This document shows positions 46,784 through 57,580 of a DNA stretch of 64,000 nucleotides, one piece after another. The position numbers were made by a program, and so were the translations under genes. Position 1 is the stretch's first letter. Every line of letters starts with the position of its first letter. The stretch is from Antitrichia curtipendula (lineage: Eukaryota; Streptophyta; Bryopsida; Hypnales; Leucodontaceae): the NCBI GenBank assembly GCA_951230915.1, contig OX579635.1, forward strand, positions 2,356,001 to 2,420,000, in the 5' to 3' direction. The notes beneath the pieces are model-generated. The model saw only the letters and a list, made by a program, of their open reading frames with translations. It was not told the DNA's origin and made no database searches.

Positions 46784-47728
46784 CCCCTAAAGGTTTTTGA
46801 CTATGTTTTCACAAAAAACGCTCCCAAACTGCCATTTCTAGTACAAGTACCAAATTTTGGAAAAAAAACATTTTTGGACACAAGTAATCGTAGGATCTTG
46901 TAGTAAACTAGTTTGAGAAGATGTGGAAAAAATTTCAGAAATTTCCACCGTGTAGATTGCAAGATATTAGCATTTGAAGTGACAAAAACCCTTTTTTTGT
47001 CCCTGCGAAAAACCGGGCAGCTGCACTTCACATGGTCACATTTGTATGAAAAAATGTCCAAAATGGTGGTAACTCTTTGGATTCATTCTTCAAAGAAAGT
47101 TAGCTACATGCTTGAAAAATTTCAGATCATTTGGAAATGTACAACATATAGGAAAAAAATAGTAAGTAGAAAGAAGTAGAAAATGATTCAAAACACTAAA
47201 TTGTTAAGGATTTAATTATGGAATTGAAAAATGCCAATCCAAACGATTGTAATGTTGTAATAAACAATCTACACCTTGTGTTTATATTTTTTTTCAAAAA
47301 TATTGAAAATTGAGTTAAATAAAGGACTTCAAAGTTTATTTTAGAGTAGAGATTCCATAACCACCCGCAAACTACCCACAACTAAAATTCCTCATAACTT
47401 TCATCTCATAAATCAAAGTGGAATGATTCAAAGCTTTCCTTGTGCACATAAATCTAGAGAACCAATTTTAAATTTTTATTTCTCTAGAAAATGATTTTTA
47501 AAGAAATTTTTTTTGCTGCCCAGGCTGCCCGCCGAACAATGAAAACTACATATCATACCATAACTTTTTAACCATGTGGTCAAAAGTTATGAAAATTGTT
47601 GGGCCCTAAAGCTACTCCTCGGACACATCTTGTGTGAAAATTTCAAAGAAAAAAAATAAAAATTCCATTCGTGGTGAGCTGCCCCAAAACACTATGTTGT
47701 CAAAAAACGGTGTTTGGTCCTTTAGGGG
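46784..47728. mobile_element. TTAA-type element, family A (945 bp), best-preserved copy
   Basis: Exact TTAA on both sides (46780-46783 and 47729-47732). Ends are CCCCTAAAGG and CCTTTAGGGG, perfectly complementary for 10 bases, with weaker pairing further in. Interior collinear with 30361-31268 and 41038-41960. No open frame longer than about 90 codons and none resembling a transposase. Confidence 0.8.
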
Positions 47729-48449
47729 TTAAGACGGATGGAGTGGCCTAAATTTGTTCGGTGAATTTTTGCCAAAATTCTTACCTCATTTTGACACTGG
47801 CTACTATAGCACTAAGACAAATGGCTGGAAAATGGTTGAAATCATCAAATCATTCTCAAAATGATATTGCATAGTAGATTTGCCAATATTTGGATGAAAT
47901 TTATTGTTAATAGATGTTTTGTGAATGGAAATTCATACAAGGATGAAATTTATTATTAATGGATATTTTGTGAATGGATGTTTATATCCGGATGATATTA
48001 TCCATTTTTTACTTGCCTACTAGCATTTTAGGGCGCAAGTCATTCTACAACAGATGGGAAGAGCTCAACGTAGACACAAGTTTGATGGCAAGCTAATAAT
48101 GTAGGCAATTTTTTTGTGTGCTATGTGAATCTTTTGAAATATACATTACAATTTTTTTTTGCCACAATGGATTCCTTTCCTTTCTCATTGTGTGGAGATT
48201 GTGTTCAAAGAAGAAAATGTATGCATACAGTCTTAATTGCTACATTTGAGTACCTTCCAATCAATCTTTCGAGGGTGGTTGTAAGAACAAAAAAATCCAA
48301 GATCAATGAGATGAGGGGTAGAAATTAAATAACTAGATAGAATGTTTAAAGAACACTTAATTAATCTCTAGTTGCTAGCTTTTTTTTTTATTATGAGTGG
48401 TTCAATTTTTATATAGTAAAATTTTGGTTTATTGTAATTACTAACTTAA

Positions 48450-48699
48450 GGCCATATTCGTTTAAATGAGACAATTTGCAATCTCATATTATCTTTGATT
48501 TTGCATTTAGATGATAATAAGTGTTTGATATTGAATTTTTCTAGTAAATTGAGACTTTAATATATTAATACATTCACTAATCTTTAATTTTATAAAGGTT
48601 GATATGTTCATAAATTTTTTATTTGTTAAAATAGAGGTCTTGAATAATAGGGCTAAAGTCTCAAAATGTCCATTTTGTCTCAATTAAACAAATATGGTC
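48450..48699. mobile_element. MITE with GGCCATATTCGTTTAA termini (250 bp)
   Basis: GGCCATATTCGTTTAAATGA at 48450 pairs with TCAATTAAACAAATATGGTC ending at 48699, about 17 of 20 positions. ACTTA lies just outside both ends and may be the target duplication, but the alignment is not unique. Confidence 0.5.
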
Positions 48700-48710
48700 A
48701 TACTTACTAA

Positions 48711-48812
48711 ATTATCATTGTCAAAATTGTTAAAAAACTGAAAATTGCAAAAAGGTGAGTGTAATTTTTCGCAATTTTCAATTTTTTGACAATACTGATA
48801 ATGATAATTTAC
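48711..48812. repeat. Compact hairpin-forming inverted repeat
   Basis: The arms of about 45 bases (AAATTATCATTGTCAAAATT, then AAAATTGCAAAAA, and their complements) surround a loop of about 10 bases. The sequence is AT-rich; it may be a minimal foldback element. Confidence 0.5.
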
Positions 48813-49565
48813 TTTTGGAGGGATTTGTTGGATCAATTATGTGCATTATGAACTCTAGTCTTTAGACAAAAAGATTGAAATTAATAATGCATTATATGGT
48901 TGTGAAATATAAATTGAACGCATTGCCCAATTCAACAAATATTTCAAATGCAAGGACATTAAGATGGAAAAATGGTCCATTTTGCAACCTATACTATCTC
49001 TACAATGGCTAATGTTCTCCCGTGCTCTCACTTACCAAAAAAGATTTAAATATTATAAGAACCAACATCATTTGCATGTTTGTCAAACTATTGTCATTTA
49101 AAACTCTATAAGTGTCAATTTCCTTCACTTTTTGTATACAACAACCTGAAACGATGTCTACTAACAAGCCCAGGCACAAAAATATATTTTGAAGTTCTAA
49201 GAATTTTTTTGCAAAAGGTAAAGTAATTCCAATCATGTTGAACAAAATTGAGTTTTTGACATGGCTAATTTTGAAATTGATTTTCTTTCAAACTACAACT
49301 AATTTTTTCTTCAACTAGTAAGAATTGCTTGGATGAGGTGCACTTTTATTCTATGCATGTTAATCAGATGAAGCGCAGTTCAGTTTCAAGACATTCATTG
49401 TCCACTAATTAAGTGGATGATTGAGCAATTAGATCACAAGGATGAAAAACATCTCAGTCGACGGAATATATCCAAGAAGACACATCCATCCAGAAGAGCC
49501 GGCTATCCACCCTTGAATGGGTTTCATTAAGCATTGCATTGAAATTGCTGTGAATTGGACCTCCG

Positions 49566-52500
49566 ATGCCCGCCATGCCGGCTCTTCTCTCTTCATCAAG
49601 GCTGCCACTCCTTTGCGTAGTTTCTTTCGCCTGCAATCCTGCTTTTCGTGCCGCTTCATCGACCCCTTCGCCGGTAATTTTGGTTTACTCTGCGTCTCGA
49701 TCCCTATGTATGATCACTCATTATCCGTATTGCTTGTTGTTTTATCGATTTTGATCAACGGTGAAGAAATTTGGATTAGTGTTATTGTATTACTGTTATT
49801 GATTGAGATCATATTCGAAAATAGTTTGAGATTGAGCGCATTTGCGTCCTTTACTTCAGTCGAGAAAATCTTGAGGGTTTGGATTTCTCATGAAAAAGCT
49901 GGCTGGAGCTAAGTGCTGATTGCGAAGAGGAAAGTATATTCATCTCAACGTACTTCGGCGGATGTTTTAGAGGTGATTGAATAAATTAGGTCTATGATGT
50001 GAGCAGTGAAAATCCAAGGCCCTTAATTGAGACGTTTGTTGTTGCTCTTCTTTCTCTTTTGTTGATAGGATTTTGTGTGTTTTAGGTTTCTGGATGTTTG
50101 AGTGAGACCTATGGAGGATGTGTTTCTGGTGAAGTTTTTGGCATGTTGCGTCTGTGCTTGCTTCAGTGGATTCGGTATTTGCATAGACATTGTTTTTTTT
50201 AGTAAACTTCCTCTTTGTTGGAGAGCTTTATCCATTCAACCTGAGAATGTGGCTTGCAGAGTTTTAGTTCATTATTGATGGTACACATTGTCGTTTGAAA
50301 GATGCTGCAGCTGAAGACTTCGAAACTTGATGTGAGGGTAGGGTTTGAGAGTTGCCTATAGTGTGTTAGTTCATCACTTTCACGTTGTGAGAATTTCTCG
50401 TTATTTGCATCCCTGCATTGAAATTTCAGATTTTGAGAATTTCTTCTTGCATCACACATTGGCGTGACATTGACCAGGGAATTTGAATACCTTAAAGTTT
50501 CAATCACTATTCTTTAATTGCATTGATGGCATTCTGTTATTAGCTTAGGGAGAACTTTGTAACGAATTTTGGGTGGTGAAATTTGGAGTGATACCACCTA
50601 CAGCGCCTCACGAGTTTTGAGAGTTATGCTGTTTTCAGGATTCTTCTCTTCTTCCTAGTGATCTTATAATTGTGTTGGCAGGTGAGCATTTTGCGATCGA
50701 GTCAGCTTGGGCTTTGCAACTTTTCTTCCAAGACACATTTGCTTCAAGACCTTGTCCGGTGGAGGTCAGTTGTCTCTTTCATGATCTTCAACGTGGGCTC
50801 GCAGTTGAAAGATTATACGCTTTTAATAGGATGAGTTGTAGGATAAGATACTACAAACCTTAGGCTCTCTCGAGGCCTTTGAAAGTTGATGAATTCTTAG
50901 ACAAGCAACATGTCAGATTGTGCTGAGGGAGATCTAGTTGCAGTCGAAATCATACTTTTGAGAGAGACATCATGTCTTTCAATCGTAATATTTGTCAATC
51001 TACAGATTATGGTTTTCAGTGTTTTCAGTAAGTAGTATTTCTCTCTCTTTGCATCTACATTGGCTTTTTAAAATTTAGTTTAGTTTGTTTCTATTTCTGT
51101 TTAGCTTCTCCCAAAGAGAGTGAAATGGATTGGTCAGACTGAAATGCTGATGATTCACCGAGTATTGGAGGCCTCAATAGCTGGAGTAGCCGTGGTGCTC
51201 ATAATTGCGAACTTTCACAGCCCAGGCTGGACGAACTTCTTCCGAGTTCCCTCTCCTTATTCTCCTCGTTCAGCAGTGTCTCGAGCGTATTCCATGGCGT
51301 CTCTTGATGCGGTGCCTTCAATTGTTGTCTATGTGACAGTTCCCAACAAAGAGACAGGTAACTTTACCTTGTCTCATTGGTGATTTTCTTTTTTTCATAG
51401 TCCAGAGTTTTACGTAGGTCTCTACTTACATTCCCTATTTTAAATTTAGAATATTGCCACTCATACTTTGTGCTTTAGGAGCCTTCCAACTTTCAGTCTT
51501 TCTCAGCCTCGAGCAGCATTGGGACATGTTCCATAATGAATAATTTTAATCAATTGAGTAGATTTCTCTGATGCTTGAGTGCAAGACTATTCTTCGAGCA
51601 GTGAGATCTGCGGTGCGTCTACTGCGGTCTTAAGTTTTACCGAGAAAGAGAAATTATCTTGTGCTAAGTCAGTTTTTTGCTTACATATGCAAAGTAGACG
51701 ATTGGGTGTATGAACTGTCAGTACTGCGAATGAATTCTCAGGCACAAAGCTGGCGCACAGCATCATCGAGAATAAGCTTGCCGCTTGTGTGAATCAAATT
51801 CCAGGTCGATATTATCCGGACTTTTGACTTGAATGACAACTCACTTAGCAGGATTGTTTGTATTGGTGAATTTAGAATGCTACAGCAATAATAGATTCCA
51901 AGTGCTGTGGGGTCTCTGCACAAGAAGTGAGGAACTTATCTGCGGTATGCTTTGGTGGTGTGGTGTGTGGTCATGCAGGAGTGGAGTCCACGTATTGGTG
52001 GGAGGGTAAGGTATAGTTTCAGTACATGTGTACGATTGGTGCTGGGATTGGGGCTCGCTAATCTTTGACTGCTGGCTAGTGGCTTAAGCTCTAACGCTAG
52101 AAACCTTTAAATCATTTATCTGCATTGTCGGGTAGAGTAGGATGAACTGGAGTACATTTGTGCTATTTGTATCAATAAAGCTATTACTGACTCAAGCTTG
52201 CAGGTTGAGACAGATACTGAAATCCTTTTGATGATAAAAACCCGGCAATCCCTTCTTGGCGAACTCACTGATCATGTCAATAACAATCACCCTTATGAGT
52301 ACGTGTTTTTTACCCTTGTCAGAAATTCCGTACATTATCCTTTCTCGCCAATGAATTGTTGCAATTGTACGCAAGATCTGAGACTGTCTTCCAATTTCTG
52401 TTTACATCGATCTCTACGAGTTTTTGCCGGCATCGAGACGTGTTCATGTGAATTCATGCGACTGCGTTAGTGAATGTGTTGGTTAGTTATGGAATCTACT

Positions 52501-52615
52501 GATCTTCTTCACTTTGTGCAGTACACCCGAGGTCATTGCTTTGCCCATTACTGGTGGAAGTGAGAAATATTTGAAGTGGCTCGGAGAGAATACTAAAAAC
52601 GCAGAAGTGGCTTGA
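49566..52615 (+). CDS. CUTA: CutA-type divalent-ion tolerance protein with N-terminal targeting extension
   Basis: Proposed exons are 49566-49673, 51105-51357, 51742-51804, 51979-52010, 52204-52298 and 52522-52615, giving 214 aa. Exons 2-6 are secure: phases fit and the product reads through the whole CutA fold, with PSIVVYVTVPNKETG, LAHSIIENKLAACVNQIPG, YWWEGKVETDTEILLMIKTR, and PEVIALPITGGSEKYLKWL. CutA forms trimers and in plants is organellar; binding of copper is reported, with a debated role. Residues before PSIV include a Ser-rich first exon and a hydrophobic segment ASIAGVAVVLIIANF, as in plant CutA precursors. Exon 1 is joined to exon 2 on phase and composition only. If it is not used, translation would start at 51144 (165 aa). 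An intermediate leader exon is possible, since intron 1 is 1.4 kb. Confidence 0.88.
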
Positions 52616-54448
52616 GAGAAGCTCTTTGGATCGCTTCTTTCCACCGATCAGTAAATTATGTTGAAAGGTTTTATAGTTGGACAACGTTTTGCAGTACTAT
52701 TTATGTGCTAGACCATGTGTAGGATGATAGACGCGCGTGTTTCTCTATTGGCTCTAAACCATAGGTGAGGAGTCTTTTGCATCTACAGAAGCTACATCTC
52801 TTATGAATATGAGGAATTGTGCTACAAGGGTCTAAGAATTTCGTAGCGTGGCTTTTTGGTAGATTTGATCTGAATGCGTCTCAAATGACAGCTTGCGAAT
52901 TATTTAGGTATGCTCTTCTATTCAATTTTTCTCTTGATTGACCATAGCCTATGTCCGAACGTCAGAGGCCTTCTTTTATTAGAGGAGATTCCCCTCCTAC
53001 ACGAGGAAGTTATGTTACTATCAAAGAACTCCGCTGAAGCTGGGACACTCCAGACTAAAAACCATGTGCGAACCCTACGCAGGCCGTGTCTACTGAGTGG
53101 ACTGACAAGTTAGTTCAGTTGATAACGAACTTCTTAAATAGCGGCATCAAGTTCCGTATGCAGGGATTGCAGGCAGATATCCTCTTCTACGTTGATGTCT
53201 TGTCAGATACTCACTGAATTAAGTGGAACAGTCTGCGGATTGGAATGTGTGGCGTGTGCTGGATTCTTTGTTGATGACGATAACGTGTTTCTCCAAGACA
53301 TGAATTGATTCCCCAACAAGATTGTGCCGGACCAGAACTTACACACATAGAAGATCGAGTGTTTCTACCGAGCTCGAAAGGAGATTCAATTGTTACTTCT
53401 AGACTACCAACTAGGACTGTGTAGCTGACTTGGGAATATTCCATGAATTCCGTATCTGTTGCAAGCGTTGGCTCCAGATGGCACGTTGCTCAACACGTTT
53501 TGGAGCAGGTTGAGTAATGTATTTTTACAGACATGCCAATTCTGGACCATGCTTCAGCAAACCATGCAATGTTTAATAGGGAACATGTTCCAAAGCGTTG
53601 TTCATTTTGGACAACGTTTAGGAGCAACGTTGAATGTGAACTTTAGAAACACACATTACTATTATCAGAATCATTCAAAGGTTGCTGCAAATGTTGTGGG
53701 GGCTGAATTCAAATGTTGCTACTAACGTCTGAATTCAGACCCACAGAATTCTAGTAGTAACGAATGCTAATACAAACGTTTCTGTAAACTGAATTGCTAC
53801 AAACGATGGTGTAGTACGTATAAAAGTAGTTGTATGTGATCTTAAAGGTAATTGGGCATCAGTGCAAACCAAATCATAACTAGGAGTGTGCATACCAAAC
53901 ATGTACTCAAAATTTATTTACTTCCCAAGTTTCTTTTATGAGCAATGTCTAAATTGAATTCCTCCAGTAGTAAATTACTGTAGTTAGTTCACACTTTGCA
54001 CCAGCGTCAATGATCCTTGCACCTAGAAGATTAAACTAAGTTCATAGTGTCACGACCAATGATGGTCTGGTATGAAGCAAAATCAAGGCCATTAGTGTCA
54101 CGCACATGCAGCTTCAAAGCCGTCTGGTGCCACTTCGTTGGATGAAACTCGTTGGGAGATGCCGCAACAGCCGGCTCCGCTCAAAGCTCCTAGAATATTA
54201 GAGCCGGCATCAGCCAAGCCGAAACCAAGAGAGGAAGGTAAAGAAAGCAGTACTGTTCACGTGCGGGGTTCACCCCTCTTGGTAACTTCGCGACTACAAA
54301 ACAGGGACGCCGGAGACTCTAGGGACTCACTCCAGGGACTCCAGGGACTGCGAGGCTTCACGGAGGACATTGAGGGTTAGGGCAGCTTGAGAGTGTAGTT
54401 TAGTATTAGTTTTGAATTTTTTTGTTGAGCTTTTTCTTGAGGATTTGG
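52616..54448. other. CutA 3' region and unassigned DNA
   Basis: 53460-53830 has many AACGTT- and CAAACG-type short motifs on both strands (for example GTTGCT, CAACGTTT), suggesting a decayed repeat. An open stretch at 54159-54380 (MPQQPAPLKAPRILEPASAK at its start) has short GGGACTC repeats and no recognised domain. It could be part of the Harbinger element or of its flank. Confidence 0.35.
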
Positions 54449-55294
54449 ATGACCAACCCGGGCTTCTTGACAAACATGATACTTGAGAATGAGGAAAGTG
54501 AGGAATATTTGTCAGAGGAGGAGTTTGAGGGGGAAAATTCTGAGGAATCTATAGACACTCCAGTGGAGGTGCCGCCAAACGCTATTGCCACTCCATCCTT
54601 GGCATTACCCACGAGTGCTCCAATTTCCACACATTGTGAATGGGGTAATGCCGAGACACAATACTTGTTGGACATGCTGAGGGAGTACATTGTAGAGTTG
54701 GGGCGGCAGTCTTTCCGGGCCAAAGATTGGGCTACAATGCGTACACGTTTGGTTGCTCAGTTTTCATTGGAGGCAAGTCGTCAAGCGGTGCATCTAAAGG
54801 ACAAGTGGACCAAAATGCGACAACATTACTACCGTCACAAGAAGATGTACAACGTCTCTGGGGATAACTTTGGGCTTGCTAGGTGGACATGGTATAATGC
54901 CATGGATGCTATGTTGAGTGAGACGGCAAAGGCCAATGGCGTTCCTGGCGCAAATAATTAAGGGGCACCTGTCATGGATACTGAGCCTACCCAAGAAGAG
55001 GTTGACGTCAATAATGCAGCAATTCGTGCCAATAATTTATCAGGAGTTCGAGGAGCACCCGTAAAACGTCGAAAGCTCAACACTGAGATGGCAAGTGCGT
55101 TGGACCACTTCACCGAATCGTCAACTTGTATTGAGCAAATGAAGATGGAGATTGCGATTTAGCTTCAGAGAGACAACAAGAAGTTCGAATTGGATGTTCT
55201 GCAGGCAACACAAGCTTCTTAGGAGCATGTAGCTGCTTTATTTGCAGATGTCATTCATAGTCAGAGGGCAGGAAAGGATCATGTACAAGAGTAA
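54449..55294 (+). pseudogene. Harbinger SANT/Myb-like protein gene with three stop codons
   Basis: From the ATG at 54449 a single frame of 281 codons to TAA at 55292 is interrupted by stops at 54959 (TAA), 55160 (TAG) and 55220 (TAG). Residues 11-36 are acidic (ENEESEEYLSEEEFEGE). Residues about 61-160 match the Myb/SANT-like domain of PIF ORF1 proteins: WGNAETQYLLDMLREYI, DWATMRTRLVAQF, LKDKWTKMRQHYYRHKKM and WTWYNAMDAML. The C-terminal part holds a basic patch (APVKRRKLNTEM) and a helix, as in intact relatives. Each stop is one C-to-T change from a glutamine codon (CAA or CAG). In the family this protein helps bring the nuclease to the element ends. Confidence 0.75.
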
Positions 55295-56291
55295 AAAAAA
55301 TGTATGGACTTCTAAATATGCAATAAAAAAAATTAAAAAATTTGTTGCAAATCTTTGTATTTCTTTCTATTCCATAGTGTACACGTTCATTTATAACCAA
55401 CATTACATTTCTCATTTCAAAAATTCATTTATAAGTGTCACTAAAATTGTTGTTGTATAAATTTCTTTTATACATCCATCACATGTTTCATCACATGGAT
55501 TATGGATGTTTATTGATGGAAAAATTATTGATAGAAATCTCAACTTAGGCTTTTTACTTCCTCATTTACTTCACACTTTATAAAATACAAGTTTATAATA
55601 TATATATATAAAATCTGATTTTGAAAATGATTGATTATGATATCAATAATGAAGACTTTGTCGAAGGATGTCTATAGCAATCTTTACTTTCCGTAGGACT
55701 TGGGGCCTATGAAAACGACCTTGAAGTACACTAGATGTTTAAAAGAAAATCAGCTTACTAAATAATTTTAACAAAATGTAGAGTACATTTTGATAAGCCT
55801 AAACTTCATTGAAATTATGGAAGTGAGGCCCTTTTAACCCATATTTTTTTGGTGACCAATGCTTTGTATGTACTATGCAAAAAAAAAATAGAAATACTTT
55901 AACTTACTTTTATAGTTATAACACCCTCATGATTAAACATTATAATCTTTCAATCCATTAGTGATACAACTGTGCTATTTTTTTCTATGTGATTTCTAAC
56001 ATGCCTAGTTTGCAGACTTTAATATACATGAGGTTGAATCCAATGAATTGTGGGATTGAAATAATTTTCTTAAAATTGAATGAACTAAAAAATGTTAGAA
56101 ATCATAATCAATGAAAAAGACAGAAACCATCAAAGCAATGACATATATGTACTCTATAACATAAAAAAATAGTACAATTGTAGGAAACAATAAAATCATA
56201 TAAAACAAAAGAAGAACAATGAAGTGAAACAAAAAACTACAAAAATACTATAAACAAAAAAAAATACCTACATACTAGAGTTGCTTATTAA
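55295..56291. other. AT-rich spacer inside the Harbinger element
   Basis: No open frame of note. It contains a TATATATATA run at 55597-55608 and lies between the 3' ends of the two Harbinger genes. Confidence 0.5.
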
Positions 56292-57580
56292 CTAAGCTCC
56301 ATATAAAGCCCTACGCATACATTCCCCAGCAAGTTTTGCGCCATCTCCATCATTCGGCAAACGTTGTGCTCCACGATGTCGGCCAGCATATGGATCCGCT
56401 ACTTGCCCAAGAATCTCCGGTGCATGAAGTCTTTCACCATGTAGCTTGCAATAGTTATGTAGCATGTAGCAAGCAATCGTGACAGTCCTGCACTTGTCAA
56501 TGTTGCCACCGAAGCTCTCCTGAATCCTCCACCGATTCTTTAGAGCGCCAAATGCATGCTCGATGACAACCCTACCTGAATTGATAGAAGCATCGAACCT
56601 CTTCTGATCATGAAATGCCGGGTTCGTTGGCTTGTAATTCTTCAAAAGATAAGGGCGGCTTGGGTATGCCGTATCTCCAATCAAGTATGGTTGTACTTGT
56701 ACACCTCTGACCACAATAGTAGGATTTGATAAAATCCGTCGTAGATGCAAATCTTCGTACAAAGAGGACCAACGGAATTGCCTTATATTGTGGACCCCAT
56801 CTGGTTGCCCTGCACAAACATTCCAGAAGATTCTGCCCATATCACAAACCCCCTGCAACACAACACTATGAAACTTCTTTCTATTAAAGAAATCTGCAGC
56901 CACGAGTGTGATGTGGCTACTTGGGCATCGAGAAAGAGGAATGTGGATCCCACCTATGGCTCCACAAATGTTTGGCAATCCCGTAGAATTTATAAATCTC
57001 TCCATGATGTCATACAGTCTCTCCCCAGTCAGTGTGAATGTATGTGGTAAAAAGACCTTGGTTTCGACTACTGAGGACTCTACAAACTCTATCCGTATAC
57101 TTATGAATTGTAGATGCACCACATCCATACAAGTCATTCATCTTTTCACATGAATGACCAAAAGCTAATTGATAAATTATCAATTTCATCTGTTTGCGAA
57201 CTGGTATGGGGGCCCGAACAAAATAAGGTGCACGGGATTGTAAAAACGGGGTCAACTCTAGCACCAATTGTTCAAATGCCAAAAATGACATCCGAAATGT
57301 ATCAAAATATTTTTTATTGAGCATGTCATGGGACGTTTGCCAAACATCGTCTCCTACGACATTGTAGTACACATATTGACGAGGCTCAACCCACCAAAAA
57401 CGTCCATCAAAGCGTTGGAGCCATGCCACAACCACTACGAATGGCAACGATGCTGCACCTGTAGACAATTCTAGAAGATCTATTGATGGTGGAAGTCGCC
57501 TTTGCTGAGGTATAGTCGCCAGAAAAATAAAAAAATAAAGCTAGAAGAAGTAAATTTGCTTCATCCTCATCTAGTGCCAT
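56292..57580 (-). pseudogene. Harbinger DDE nuclease (transposase), frameshifted and active-site mutated
   Basis: Reading from ATG at 57580 (MALDEDEANLLLL), the protein must change frame in the T-rich run near 57535 to continue as IPQQRRLPPSIDLLELSTG. It changes again at 57023-57033 (CACTGACTGGGG), where YGCGASTIHKY and FTTYIHT continue as TGERLYDIMERF. Total length would be about 430 residues, normal for the family. The second and third catalytic acids are present (LIGDTAYP, and RVVIEHAFGALKNRWR). The first, the Asp of the GAIDGTHI motif, reads GAIGGIHI, a GAT-to-GGT change. The enzyme cuts and pastes the element in intact relatives. Here two indels and a missing catalytic Asp make it inactive. 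Confidence 0.85.

Larger units (their letters stand above)
47733..49565. other. AT-rich stretch with two inverted-repeat elements
   Basis: It holds the elements at 48450-48699 and 48711-48812 (listed separately) and otherwise AT-rich sequence. Frames at 48116-48328 and 49009-49245 show no similarity. The CutA leader probably begins in the last 150 bases. Confidence 0.4.
54449..57580. mobile_element. Decayed PIF/Harbinger transposon
   Basis: Two genes facing each other form the coding pair of PIF/Harbinger elements: a SANT/Myb-like DNA-binding protein (54449-55294, plus) and a DDE nuclease (56292-57580, minus). About 1 kb of AT-rich DNA separates their 3' ends. I could not find the terminal inverted repeats or the 3-bp target duplication outside them, so the true borders are wider than given. 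Both genes are mutated, so this copy is not autonomous. Confidence 0.8.

Noticed and set aside
57010..57320. Overlapping plus-strand frames over the Harbinger nuclease
   Set aside because: They are antisense to a clearly recognisable transposase and have no similarity of their own.
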